Positions 47,424-58,668 of a DNA stretch of 64,000 nt are shown piece by piece. The stretch is from Porodaedalea pini. Its lineage: Eukaryota > Basidiomycota > Agaricomycetes > Hymenochaetales > Hymenochaetaceae. The translations under genes were made by a program, and so were the position numbers. Location of the stretch: assembly GCA_002794775.1 (NCBI GenBank), contig NBAY01000048.1:124001-188000 (forward strand), read 5' to 3'. The notes below the pieces were generated by a model. That model saw nothing but the letters and a program-made list of their open reading frames with translations. It made no database searches and had not been told where the DNA came from. How positions within the stretch are numbered: position 1 is the stretch's first letter; each line of letters opens with the position of its first letter.

Positions 47424-47450
47424 GGTTATGAGCCTTGCGCTCTAACTTCG
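47424..47450 (+). promoter_or_regulatory. Copia primer-binding site for a tRNA-Met half molecule
   Basis: Starts GGTTATGAGCCTTGCGCTCT right after the LTR. Its reverse complement has the form of a tRNA D arm and anticodon arm: TTAGAGC, then stem CAAGG and loop CTCATAA with anticodon CAU, then CC. Copia of Drosophila and yeast Ty5 are known to prime from such internal cuts of initiator tRNA-Met. Here the identity as a methionine tRNA follows from the CAU loop; the host tRNA gene is not in the window. Confidence 0.75.
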
Positions 47451-48411
47451 CACACTGGTTCTGGACTTCGAAGAAGCACCCCCTGCTTCAATTATAGACT
47501 GATCGGACCTGATCTGCACACCCTACACACAGTGTTTCGCCGATTGCAACGTTCCTGGTGGTTGGATTGAGCTGGATCTTTGTTGATTGGAAAATCGGTG
47601 TGTCTGCCACGTCTCTGCCAAGTTTCGTGCCACCACATCCACTTCCCATTGCACTACACTGCATTCATTCACCACCTGCATCCAAAACCTCTCTATCACC
47701 CATCACTCGATATTGGCTTGACTGTTCGCACTATACCTTGGCACATTGTTGGGGTTACGTGTGATCTACATTTGTGCCAACTTACATCAATATTCGACTC
47801 GATTTGAGTGTGCTGCAACGTTTTACTGAGCAACCACTCTTATTACACTCTGCACTTTGCTGCATTGCGTGGTTATCGCATTTTCTGCGGAACCCTTGGT
47901 CCGATTCTCTCGAAACTTCGTCTGCGTGCTCGTGTTCACGCCTCCTCAGTGTGTGTTGATTTGCATTGCAATCGCACCACTCGTTCTCCCTCAGTGTCCC
48001 ATTTTGCACGGTTACCAGCTCTGGTGTGAGTTGATTAAGGCCCATTTCACCCCATTCTGTTGTTGTTGGATCAGACTAGCCTATCGTCTGTGAAGCTCGA
48101 CTGCTCAGCCTTAGTTCGCTGATTGTGATGCTCTTTTGAGTGTCACTTAAGCCTAGAGCCTCTCTCAGTCAGCGGTGCCTGCGGGGTCTTAGCAGACCAA
48201 CAGACCAGCACTGTCTTGCGGCGACTCTGTGTATACTTCGACGTTTTGAGTGTCTGGTAACCTTCATTGGCTTGCATTGAACTGTCATCTGTAATCGTGT
48301 CATTGTGTTCTGTACACACTTTCCTTCACTGTGCCCCACTCACACATCCAATTCCTCCCAAACATCACACACACGTTGTACCCATCGTCCCCTACCTGCC
48401 TGTGAAACGTC
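47451..48411 (+). other. Copia untranslated leader
   Basis: About 960 bp between primer site and gag start, pyrimidine-rich, no long frame. Presumably packaging and translation signals. Confidence 0.5.
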
Positions 48412-51400
48412 ATGTCCGAATCTGCCCCTGCCGACTCACTGTCTTCATTTAACAAGTTGGGTGAAGGCAACTATCCTACTTGGAAATTTGACATGCAGGC
48501 TGCCCTTCAGTACAAGAAGCTTTGGCGCCTCGTTTCAGGCAAGGAGTCGAAGCCATCTTCTCCTCCTGATAAAGTCGAACTCTGGGAAGAAAGGGCTGAG
48601 CAAGCAGCCGGCCTTATCTACCAGAAACTCGAAAACAGCATGCAGATTTTGGTACAATCACACATGGGTGACCCTGTAGAGATGTGGAAAGCGCTCGAGA
48701 AACTGCACAAGCAGGACAACCCAGCTGCACGTTTTATTGCCTATGACGAGTTTTTCGGTATCAGCAAGAAGGAGGATGAGTCTTTGACCGCACTAGTCAG
48801 CAGAGTTGAGCATGGACTTCATAACATCAGAAATACGTGCACTAGCACTCTCAAACTCGAAGAGTTTGAGGATGAGCTTGCATGTGTTGCCCTGGTTCGC
48901 TCCCTGCCTGAAGAGTACTCATCCTTCCGCTCTGCACTCTTGCTCCTGACAGATTTCAAGTTAAAGACGCTTAAGGAAGCATTTATGCAGGAGCAAATGA
49001 ACCGTCAATCGCGTGCTGGTGATCAGTCCATGGCCCTGAAAGCGTCCTCTGCTCCCTCTAAGCCTTCCTCATCGTCTCAGCCTGTTGTCTGCGAATTTTG
49101 CGGCATTAAAGGTCATCCAGAGTCGAAGTGCTTCAAGAGACGTGATGCAATTGAGGCAATTAGGGCCAAGAGGAAGGATAACAAAGGGAAGACTAAGGAG
49201 AAAGCACAATCTGCTCAGCAGGACGACTCCGAGTCTGTCCAATCTGCTGAATTTGCTGGAAATGCAAGTACCCCAGACTTCACCAACCCCCATACACCCC
49301 TCATTCTCGATGCAGGAACTGATTGGATCGTTGATACAGGTGCCACTTGCCACATGACACCCCACCGACACTGGTTTCACAAATATTCACCAAATCGCAC
49401 CCCTATACGCCTTGCAAACAACGAAATCATCTATTCTGTTGGAGTGGGCACAGTGCGATTTCAACCAGTAATCAATGGCAAAGATGGACACTTACTTGAA
49501 TTTGAACGTGTACTTCATGTCCCTGATTTGCGAAACAATCTCCTCTCAGTCCTGTATTTAACTCGTGCCAAATTGTATATTGTCACCATTCAGCGTGATA
49601 AGATTCTATTCAATCGAAATGGCACTCTCCTCTTCACTGCAAATGTCACTCCCAACAATGCTGCATCACTCAATGGCCAAGTCGTACCCATGAGTGCATT
49701 CTCTGCACTTACAAGCACTTGTCCACTTGATTTGACTCTGTGGCATCGACGTTTTGCACACCTACACCATGGTGATGTGAAGAAACTGCTCAATGAGCAT
49801 TTAGTTGAGAGAATGGTGATTAAGTCAAAGGACTTGCCAGATCCGATCTGTGAGCCTTGCATTGCAGGCAAACAGCATCGTTCTAATGTCTCAAAACTTG
49901 CATCGCATCGTGCATCAAGTCTTCTTCAATTGGTTCACTCAGATGTGCATGGTCCTCTTCCCATTCAGTCAAGGAATGGTTACAAGTACTGGATCACCTT
50001 CATTGATGATTTCAGTCGCTTCTGGGCAGTTTTGCCTTTGAAGAAGAAGAGTGACGCTTTTAGTGCTTTTAAGCATTTTAAGGCATATGCAGAGAATCAG
50101 TTAGATTTGAAGATTAAGGCCACTCGTGATGATAAGGGAGGAGAATACATGCCAAAGGAATGGGATCAACTCTGCAAAAATGAAGGCATTCATCGCCAGC
50201 ACACTGTCAGAAATGAACCCCACCAAAACGGTGTTGCTGAACGCGCAAACAGGACGTTAGCTGAGGGCATCACCACTATGCTGAATGAAGCACACTTACC
50301 TGCTACTTTCTGGTGGGATGCAGTTGCTGCTTTTGTTCATGTCCATAATCGCTCTCCTACATCTGCGGTGAATGACAACACACCCTATCAACTCTGGTAC
50401 AAGTCTAAACCAGATGTTTCTCATTTTCGCGTTTTTGGCTGCACTTCATATGTGCATGTCCAGAAAGATCAACGCAAACAGTTGCAATCCCACACACAGA
50501 AATGTGTCTTCCTTGGCTACCCTGCAAATTACAAAGGATGGCTATTCTGGAACCCTGTTACACGCAAGGAGATCATTAGTGACTCTGCTCAGTTTGATGA
50601 ACGCGTGTTTCCAGGCAATTCTAGGACTCCTGTTGATTTGCGGGTACAATCTCCTCCAGAGGCAAAAGATCTGCCAGAACAGGTGGGAGTAGAAAGTGAT
50701 GATGATGATGATGTTCTGCCATCTCCTCCACCTCCTGTTTGTCCAGTGGACCCTCCTGTACCTCCACCAACTCATTCCCCTTCTCCGCTTGCTTCTGCAC
50801 GTAAACACACTGTGTCTCCTCCACCTTCTCAGACTCCTCCTGCTAAGAAACCAAGGAGTGAGCACCCTAATCAGACTCAAACTCCGTCATCAGCTCCTCC
50901 TCCCAGGCCAAAACCACGCACTACCACTGGTGCATGGGACAGAATGATCAATCCACTTATGGATTATCCAGGTCGACGCATTCCTAGACCTGATCCTGTT
51001 CCCATACCTGAGCCTGAAGTTGTGCATCAGCCAGAAATGGATGTGCACATGGAGGATGCTGAACAGCACGATGAACTTGATGTCATGTCTGAAGAGGAGA
51101 TGCAAGCAGAAGCGCTCATGTTCAATGGGCTCATGGACTTTGGCACAAATGCAGGTCTTGAAGACAAGTACATTGCTTTTGATGATGCGTTTGACTATGT
51201 CTTCAAGTCTACAAATCATCTTGAGCATGTATTCTCTGCAGAAGTGCGCAAGCAATATGGTCCAGAGCCCTACCAGTGGAAGGATATCAAGGGGCGCCCT
51301 GATACCCATCTTTGGGAACAGGCTGCAATGGAAGAGTTCATCAGTCTGATTGAGAATGGCACTTTCCAGCCTGTCAGACTTCCAACTGGTCGTAAAACTA

Positions 51401-52827
51401 TTGGTTGTCGCTGGGTGTTCAAACTCAAGTGCAAGGCAGATGGCTCTGTGGACAGGTACAAGGCAAGACTGGTTGCAAAGGGATACTCACAGCGACCAGG
51501 ATTGGAGTTTTCATAGGTGTTTGCACCAACTGCAAAGTGGGCGGCACTACGTGCAATTCTGGCTATAGCTGCACTTGAGGACCTTGAGCTTTACAGTGTA
51601 GACATCTCCACCGCTTTTCTCAATGGTGAGATAGATCATGATGTCTACATGGACCAGCCTGAAGGGTTTGAGGAGTATTATGGTGCTGGATTTGTTCTTA
51701 AGCTAGTAAAGTCTATCTATGAACTGAAACAAGCTGGACGCCAGTGGCACAAGAAACTTGATTCAGTACTGAAGGGTATGGGCTTCCAACTGGTGCGCTG
51801 CGACAACAGTATATGGGTCTATCGCAGAGAGGATGTGCGCATTATCATTCCTGTCTATGTTGATGACATGACCATTGCTGCAAAGTCGAAGGAGCAGTAC
51901 CAGTTTGTGAAGAGTGAGTTGGAGAAGCACTTCAAGCTACATGACCTCGGGCCAACTTCATTCCTCTTGGGAGTTCACATTGAGCGTGATCGCTCTCAGC
52001 ACTCTTTGTCTATATCTCAGCGCCAGTATATCATTGACATACTTGAGCGTTTTGAACTTAGCAATTGTGGCACTGTGACAACCCCACTACCTGAAGGTCA
52101 TAAGCTTAGCAAGTCCATGGCTCCCAAGAATGATGAAGAGACTGCCTTCATGAAGACTGTTCCTTACAAGCAGTTGGTGGGCGCTCTCATGTATCTTGCT
52201 GTGGCTACACGCCCAGACATTGCTTATGCAGTGGGAGTTCTGGCACGTTTTAGTGCTAATCCTGGCATGGCTCACTGGAAGGCTGCAAAGCACTTGTGTC
52301 GTTACCTTCAAGGTACCAAAGACTACAAGTTGACTTATGCATCTGACCCCAACTCAGCTGAGCTGTTCACCACATTCTCTGATGCAGACCATGGTGGTGA
52401 TGAGGATGACAGGCGCTCTACAAGTGGCATGGTGGTTAAAATGGGAACTGGTGCAATCAGTTGGGCAAGTCGGTTGCAAACCATTGTGACTCTCTCTACT
52501 ACTGAGGCAGAATACATTGCTGCTGTACAATCAGGACAAGAGATCATATGGTTGCGCAACTTGCTCACTGAGTTTGGGTATCATTTTGATGCCCCATCTG
52601 TCCTCTATGTTGACAACCAGTCTGCATTAGCAGTTGCCAGAAATCCTGAACATCATGGGCGCATGAAACACCTGGATTTGCGTCATTACTGGCTGAGAGA
52701 TGTGGTTGAAGCAGGCTATGTGGATGTAAGGTACTTGCCCACTAAGTCTATGCCAGCTGATATCATGACCAAAGCCCTTGGGCGCTTGAAAGTGGGAGAG
52801 ATGTGTGGGATGTTAGGTCTTAGGTGA
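48412..52827 (+). pseudogene. Copia gag-pol polyprotein with one nonsense codon
   Basis: A single frame of 1,471 codons is interrupted only by TAG at 51514-51516. Order: gag (residues 1-220, GEGNYPTWKFDMQAAL), zinc knuckle CEFCGIKGHPESKC (about 226-239), protease WIVDTGATCHMT with DTG (about 308), pre-integrase H/C finger (LWHRRFAHLHH to CEPCIAGKQH), integrase with HSDVHG, FIDDFSR and ERANRTLAEG, a Pro/Ser-rich linker, reverse transcriptase with YVDDM (about 1148), and RNase H (STTEAEYIA, DNQSALAVA). The stop lies just before FAPTAKW, near the start of reverse transcriptase, at a position where the family normally has Glu. All catalytic residues I looked for are present. It could be a single inactivating mutation or a rare readthrough site. 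Confidence 0.88.
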
Positions 52828-52837
52828 CTTACAGATG

Positions 52838-52855
52838 TGTCAGATCAGGTGGGAG
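52838..52855 (+). promoter_or_regulatory. Copia polypurine tract
   Basis: CAGATCAGGTGGGAG immediately before the 3' LTR; the G-rich end AGGTGGGAG is the likely plus-strand primer. Confidence 0.6.
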
Positions 52856-53141
52856 TGTTGGAAGTGTGATTCTGACACTTATTTTATGTTTTCCATGCTT
52901 TTCTTGATTTATTCCCATGCCTCTGTTCGCACATGTGCGCGCATGTGCGAACATCACGTGATTTTTGTCTTATGTAATATTAGCTTCAAAGCGGCTGAGA
53001 CAATGTATGAGTGTCCCTATCTGTTGCACTCATCCATTGGACTCAGGTATGCACTTGTATATTAATATATATCTATCTGTTGCACTCATCCATTGGACTC
53101 AGGTGTGAAGTGTGACCCCTTTTGGTTCACTGCTGCTAATA
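52856..53141 (+). repeat. Copia 3' LTR with internal duplication
   Basis: 286 bp. Identical in plan to the 5' LTR but with 56 extra bases: a second copy of CTATCTGTTGCACTCATCCA and following bases, joined by an AT-rich spacer around 53050-53070. One further difference is CACG to CATG. Confidence 0.9.
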
Positions 53142-53146
53142 GGATG

Positions 53147-55730
53147 ATCTTCTTCGGTAGGCCGTGGAGTTGGAAGATGTGGTTGCAGTACAACTGAGCC
53201 ATGCCTTCTGCTGACAGCTTTGTCATTGTCGGGATTGCATGCATCTGCTTCAAGAATCTATCCATGACGACACAGATCACATTGTGTCCCTTTGAGTCTG
53301 GGAGCTCTCCAATAAGATTGACTGTAACAATTTCCCAAGGACCCTCAGGGACCGCATTCGGGTGGAGTGGCCTTGACCTTGATGCCCTCAGAGCCTTTGA
53401 TCATTGACAGCAATCACGTCCTTGGACATATGCTCAGATGTTGGAGAACATCAATGCCCACTAGAAATCTCGACGTACCAGTTTGACCGTCTTTGACACT
53501 CCTGGATGTCCTGCCAAGACCGAGTCATGATACTCTTGCAACACCAATTCCTTCATTGTTGACGGGACATATACCTTTCCCTTCATTTGCCATAGCCCGT
53601 CAACGTCTGTCAGTCCTGTCGGCCTTTCCGACTTGTCCTGTGCCCTTTGCACTTCACCCACTCTGTCCAACACCTCATCACGTGACGTTCTCACCATTCC
53701 ATGGTTCAGCCACTTCTCCTTGATGAACATGACGCCATCGTTGTCATCCTTGCCTTCATCGTAGCTGCCTTGCGCAATAGCAGGTCCACCTTGCCCATCG
53801 TCTTCCCTGACTTGTGTTTGAGGTGGAAGTCGAATTCCTCGAGCTCTGTTTGCCAGCGAGCTTGGCGATAGCTCAGCTTCTGCACCGACCTGAAGTAGGT
53901 GAGGTTGGCGTGGTCGGACCAGATCTCGATCTTGTGACGGGCGCTGAGAAGGTACTGTCTCCATTCCTTGAGTGCTGAAACGATCGCAAGCATCTCCTTG
54001 TCGTAGATCTCGTAGTTTTGTTCCACTGGTAGGAGTGCTTCTGACCTGTAGGTGACTACCCTCCACTTGCCTTCCTGCTTCTGCAACAACACACCTCCTA
54101 GCACGAAGTTTGATGAGTCTGCTTTGACGTGGAAAGGGCCCTCATCATTCGTGATGGCTAGGACTGGAGGTGAGCAGAGACATCGTCTTAGCTCCTCGAA
54201 TGCTTCCTGCTGTTCAGTCTCCCATACCCAGTCCTTCTTGCCTGTCAGCAACGTCAATGGATGGACTACCTTGCTGTAGTCCTTGATAAACCATCGTAGC
54301 CAGTTGCCCATGCCGAGGAACTGTTGCAGCTGTTTGATGTTTCGTGGGATGGGCCAGTCTGCGATCGCTTCCGTCTTCACCAGGTCTGCCCTGATTTTGC
54401 CATTACCGACGATGTGGCCAAGGTACTTTACCACCTTGGCGTCGAACTCACACTTCTCCGGTTTCAGGTACAGGCTGTTTTCTCGCAAGATCTGAAGGAC
54501 GCGCCTTGACGTCTCGATATGTTCCTCGAGAGTTTGCGAGAGAATCAGTATGTCGTCGAGGTAGACGATGATCAAGTTGTCATAGATCAATCCCTTGAAG
54601 ATGTGGTTGACAAAAGCCTGGAACGTTGCCAGTGCATTACAAAGACCAAAGAACATGACTGTTGGTTCGAAGAGACCCATTTTTGTGTGGAATGCTGCCT
54701 TCCACTCATCACCTTCACGGATCCAGACGTTGTAGTATCCCCAGCGAAGGTCAAGCTTGGTGATGAACTTTGCCTTTTTGACCTTGTCAACAAGTTCGTC
54801 AATGAGGGGGAGAGGGTACTTGTTCTTGATCGTCCCCTCATTAAGCTTCTGGTAGTCCTGAATCGGGCATAAGGATTTGTCAGCCTTCTCGATGAAGAAA
54901 AAGGGCGACACCATCGGTGAGATCGACTTTCGTATGTGGCCCGACTTCAAGTTCTCTTTGAGGAAGTCCTTCAGTGACTGCTGTTCCGTCAGTGTCAATG
55001 GATACATCTTGCAGTCGCTAGGCTTGAAGTTGGGTCTCAAGTCGATGATGTGATCCCAGGGTCTATGTTCCGGCAGTTTCTCAAAGCATTTTTTGCTGAA
55101 GACGTCGGCGAAGTCGTTGAGGTATGCGGGCCAGGACACCTTGTCCATTCGCACCTCTCTCACCCTCCTCATCTCTTCCACAACCTCCTTCTCGATCACA
55201 CACTCCTCTGGACAACAGGTGAATTCGATTGAACCCGTTTTCCAGTCGACTTCTGGGTTGTGGCATCAAAGCCAGTCATAGTCCAGGAAGATGTTTGACG
55301 ACGCCAGGGATGTCATCGCAAGGACTATCCTTTCCTTGTGATGTCCAATCATTAACTCGACGTCGATGTATCTCTCGATCAGACCAGCCTCATTGTGCAT
55401 GCTGTCCGCATTGAGCACCGCAAGGGGTCTGATGTAGCACTTGGTTTCCAACCCATAGCGTTCGACAAACCTCACATCAATGCACGATCCCATACACCCC
55501 AAATCTACAAGTGCATGCGCATCTACCTCCCTTGTTTCACCCTCTATGTTACATCCAACGTTCAGGAGGAGGTCCAGCTGGTGTCTGCCAGTTCCCCTCA
55601 CAAACAGTTGCTCGTACTTGCTATTCTTGTTCACACCGGTGGGGACTTCGTAATTGGGAAAACCATCGATGTCGTTTGCATCTACGTATTGTACAGACGG
55701 TTGGTTATATTTTAGTGGATCTCGATTCAA
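53147..55730 (-). pseudogene. Gypsy copy 1 pol: protease, RT, RNase H, integrase start
   Basis: Protease region near 55510-55480 reads ALVDLGCMGS where copy 2 has ALVDSGCTGS: the catalytic Ser is lost by a TCG to TTG change. A TGA follows at 55266-55268, where copy 2 keeps CGA. The reverse transcriptase frame 55199-53706 is open and has TKLDLRWGYYN and YLDDILILS, then RNase H (VLGGVLLQKQEGKW, EIYDKEMLAIVSALKEW). It then shifts to the frame 54066-53461, with the HHCC region of integrase (YHDSVLAGHPGVSKT). The rest of integrase is cut by the Copia. Confidence 0.85.
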
Positions 55731-55765
55731 AGTTCCTTGTTCTTCTTGGTCAGTTGCCCCAATGG

Positions 55766-56869
55766 CTACGCCTGACCACTCGCAAAACCCTGCGAGTCAA
55801 CAGCCTCTTCGTCATCTCCCTCCTCTTCCATGTAGTCCTCTACTGTCAACCTTCGAGTGTCTACGACTTCCTCGAATGCCGATTCCTTCATTGCGCCTAG
55901 CTCGTCGGTGAGGAGGCGACGTTCACTGGGCGCCATCATCTGCAGCATACGCTGCACGATTCCCTGTCCTTGTGGGCACTTGTCCTTGAAGTGACCCAGT
56001 TGGCCGCAAATCCAGCATGCGCGTCAGCGTTGCACCTCATTCATCGAGACATCCATTGGTTGGCCAGCACCTCCAAAAGTAATGCCGATTGCATCACATT
56101 TATCGACATGCGGGGCCACGACCGAACAGCGAGCTGGGGGCGTCTGTTGTTGTTGTGGGCGTGGTGGAGTCAGAAATGCGTGGCCTCATTGGATGGCCCG
56201 GATCTGCTGTTTGCCTCAGTTGATCTCGATGGCCTTCTTCTTCCAGGTGTCGTATGTTGTCAGGACCAGCATCGACCTCAGCACCCCTCATACCACCTTG
56301 ATGTTCATTGCTCATTTCAGGCAGTCACAGATGATGCTGTCATCCATTAGACCCGCCCTCGTGATGACGACATCAAGATCCTGGAAAAACTCGTCAGCGG
56401 TGAGGTCCTTCTGGACCTTGGTTTGGAACTTTGCTAGCGCCTTCTCCTTTCGGTTTGGGTCGTCAAATGAGGCGTCCAGGCGTTCCTGGAATCTCATCCA
56501 ACTGTCAGTGAAAGTTACGATGCCAGCTGTCATTGACTCCTCCATGTAGTTCTGCACCCATGTCACCACATTGCCTCCCTTTAAGTAGGAGAGAGCAACG
56601 TATATCTTACTCTCCGACATGGGGTATCGGCTCAAGTTTGTGGAGACAAAAAGGAGGACCTCACGTTTGAAGTCTAGATAGTCGTCACTGCCAGTGAATT
56701 CACATGGCCGGGCGACGTCAATACTGGGGGTCGGGGGATTGGCTGCAGCAACCAGTGCTGGGGCGTTGTTCGCCTGATGGGCGAAGGTGCCTGTGATGAT
56801 CGCTGCGATTTGCTCCATCTGCTGCTGACTGAACCCTCCTGTAGACATTTCTGGTTCAGGCGTTGGCAT
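55766..56869 (-). pseudogene. Gypsy copy 1 gag
   Basis: The frame 56869-56312 encodes the capsid-like part (RPCEFTGSDDYLDFKREVLL, KIYVALSYLKGGN, FQERLDASFDDPNRKEKALA). It stops early, and gag resumes at about 55957-55766 (GAMKESAFEEVVDTRR). In copy 2 these form one frame. The zinc-knuckle region between them is damaged. Confidence 0.8.
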
Positions 56870-57558
56870 TGAGGGTTCAGGGGGAGTTGGGGGCGACAGG
56901 TCCCTATTGGTCTCACGGTAGGGTCCTGGAGTTGGTGGTAGGTTGACGGTAGATGTTGACAGTGCAGGTGACGACGGGATGGCTGGGGGCCACCTAGCTC
57001 TCCTTCCTTCTTCATTCGTCGAATACCAGCTATGCCGGACCTCACTCCACCAGATGTTGTATGTAACGCTGCTATTGTTGGTCGCGACGTAGCTTGGTCG
57101 GTCTGGATCCCAATGGGCTGATGCAGGGAGGGCCCATTGCTGTTCATCGGTGAGATCTATCTTGACGATGGCGGAGGAACAGGGATTGGTTGTGCGTTCG
57201 ATCTGGGGTTACGCCAACGTTGAACAGGTTCGTCGGTGAGGTTGATGATGAGGCAGAAAGACGCGGCAGAGATAACAATCGACAACGACATTGACGACTG
57301 AACATGTAATGTCACCCATGTCCAGATTAAGTGGCTCCTCTACCAAAGGGAAATGCGGAGAGCCAGGGTCGGGAAAAGTCAGTTGCGAAGTTTATGTAAT
57401 ACACAAACATCTGAAAATGTCTGGGCAGGGTTGAGGGTTGTCGTTTAGGGGGTTTACACTTCAAGTCCGTCGAGGGGAGTGCTCCTCTAGACTGAGTGAA
57501 GGTGAGTCGACAGCGATGATGTACGCTGGGGATGAGCCTGGGTGGGGTTCTGCTTTTA
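56870..57558 (-). other. Gypsy copy 1 leader
   Basis: Untranslated region between the 5' LTR and gag. The primer site next to the LTR (minus strand TAAAAGCAGAACC) does not resemble a tRNA 3' end; self-priming is possible for this group. Confidence 0.45.
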
Positions 57559-57989
57559 TGTTAGGTGGGAGTCCAGGAGACGATTCGGACTGGGCAGGCC
57601 TCGGCTGACTGTTGTCTGGGACGTGCTGTACTCGAGTGGGGACTTGGGGCACGCTATATTCAGGCTAGGTCATTGTGGAGGTAAGAGGATTAATACAAGA
57701 CTAAACTAATACAAGGGGGACGAGTCTCACCTAGGTCGTCACGGAGGTAAGAGGAAAAGCAGAACAAGGAGTTCATGCAATTCCTGAGACCTTATATAGC
57801 AACAACTGTGAGACTATATTACCTAATGTTACCTAATTAAACAGAATGGAACGAATGAAGGTCATGTGAAAAGAGTGTGGGAAATGATTGAAAAAGATGA
57901 TTAATTATAATGAAAAGGAGTGATTAAAAGAAAAGAAATGATAAAAAGGAAATAATAAATAAAAGAAGGGAAAAGTTCGAATCCTGACA
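57559..57989 (-). repeat. Gypsy copy 1, 5' LTR
   Basis: 431 bp, six bases longer than the other LTR because of an AT-rich indel near 57948. Confidence 0.9.
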
Positions 57990-57994
57990 AATCA

Positions 57995-58255
57995 GCCTTA
58001 ACTTTAAGCACAGTGGCTGTGATACTGATCCAGCCCATGGCAGTATTAACCCAAAGAGTGAGTGCCTCCTCCAATTGTAGAAGGCGGACATGTTGAGGCC
58101 ATTTAAAAAATACAAAATGGGGGTCTGCCTGCACTGAGCTGTGCAATTCATCACATTTAGCCAATATTTTTGTCACAGTAGATGCATTAAGTGTAGGCCA
58201 CTTTTTCTGGAACTGCTCAGCAATTTTTTTGTGAGTCAGACCTTTCCCAGGCCCC
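57995..58255 (-). pseudogene. Pogo-like transposase, N-terminal DNA-binding part
   Basis: Minus-strand sequence GLTHKKIAEQFQKKWPTLNA, then STVTKILAKCDELH and HVRLLQLEEALTLWVNTAMG, a CENP-B-type helix-turn-helix region. It continues into the catalytic part at 45792 once Gypsy copy 1 is removed. Upstream it is cut at 58255 by Gypsy copy 2. Confidence 0.75.
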
Positions 58256-58668
58256 TGTTAGGCGGGAGTCCGGGAGATGACTCGGACTGGGCAGGTCTCG
58301 GCTGACTGTTGTCTGGGACGTGCTGTACTCGAGCGTAGACTCGGGACACGCTTACTCAGGCTAGGTCGTCGCGGAGGTAAGAGGATTAATACAAGTCTAA
58401 ACTAATACAAGGGGGACAAGTCTCACCTAGGTCGTCGCGGAGGTAAGAGGAAAAGCAGAACAAGGAGTTCATGCAATTCCTGAGACCTTATATAGTGACG
58501 ACCGTGAGACTATATTGCCTAACATTACCTAACGAGTGGGAATGGAACGAATGAAGGCGGTGTGGGAATGATTGTGTATGATGGGTAAATATAATGAAAA
58601 GGACGAATATAATAAAGGAAATGGTAAAAGGGGAGGTAAAGGAAAAGGTGAAAGTTCAGGTTCTAACA
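58256..58668 (-). repeat. Gypsy copy 2, 3' LTR
   Basis: 413 bp, ends TGTTAG and CTAACA, perfect 6 bp inverted termini. The polypurine tract (minus strand TTGAAGGGGGGGTAA) lies at 58669-58684 and again includes the pol stop codon. Confidence 0.88.

Larger units (their letters stand above)
47194..53141 (+). mobile_element. Ty1/Copia retrotransposon nested in Gypsy copy 1
   Basis: LTRs 47194-47423 and 52856-53141 with target duplication GGATG (47189-47193 and 53142-53146). One gag-pol frame lies on the plus strand. The LTRs differ by one CpG to TpG substitution and a 56 bp insertion in the 3' LTR, so the insertion is recent. The element is opposite in orientation to the Gypsy around it. One in-frame TAG in reverse transcriptase is the only defect I see. 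Confidence 0.93.
45793..57989 (-). mobile_element. Ty3/Gypsy chromovirus, copy 1 (carries a nested Copia)
   Basis: LTRs at 45793-46217 and 57559-57989, bounded by the target duplication AATCA (45788-45792 and 57990-57994). The element reads right to left: gag, protease, reverse transcriptase, RNase H, integrase, chromodomain. It is broken by a Copia element at 47194-53141. The two LTRs differ by seven substitutions and one small indel in the parts I compared; four of the substitutions are C/T or G/A changes at CpG. Length without the Copia is about 6.2 kb. It is inactive (see pol and gag). Confidence 0.9.
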
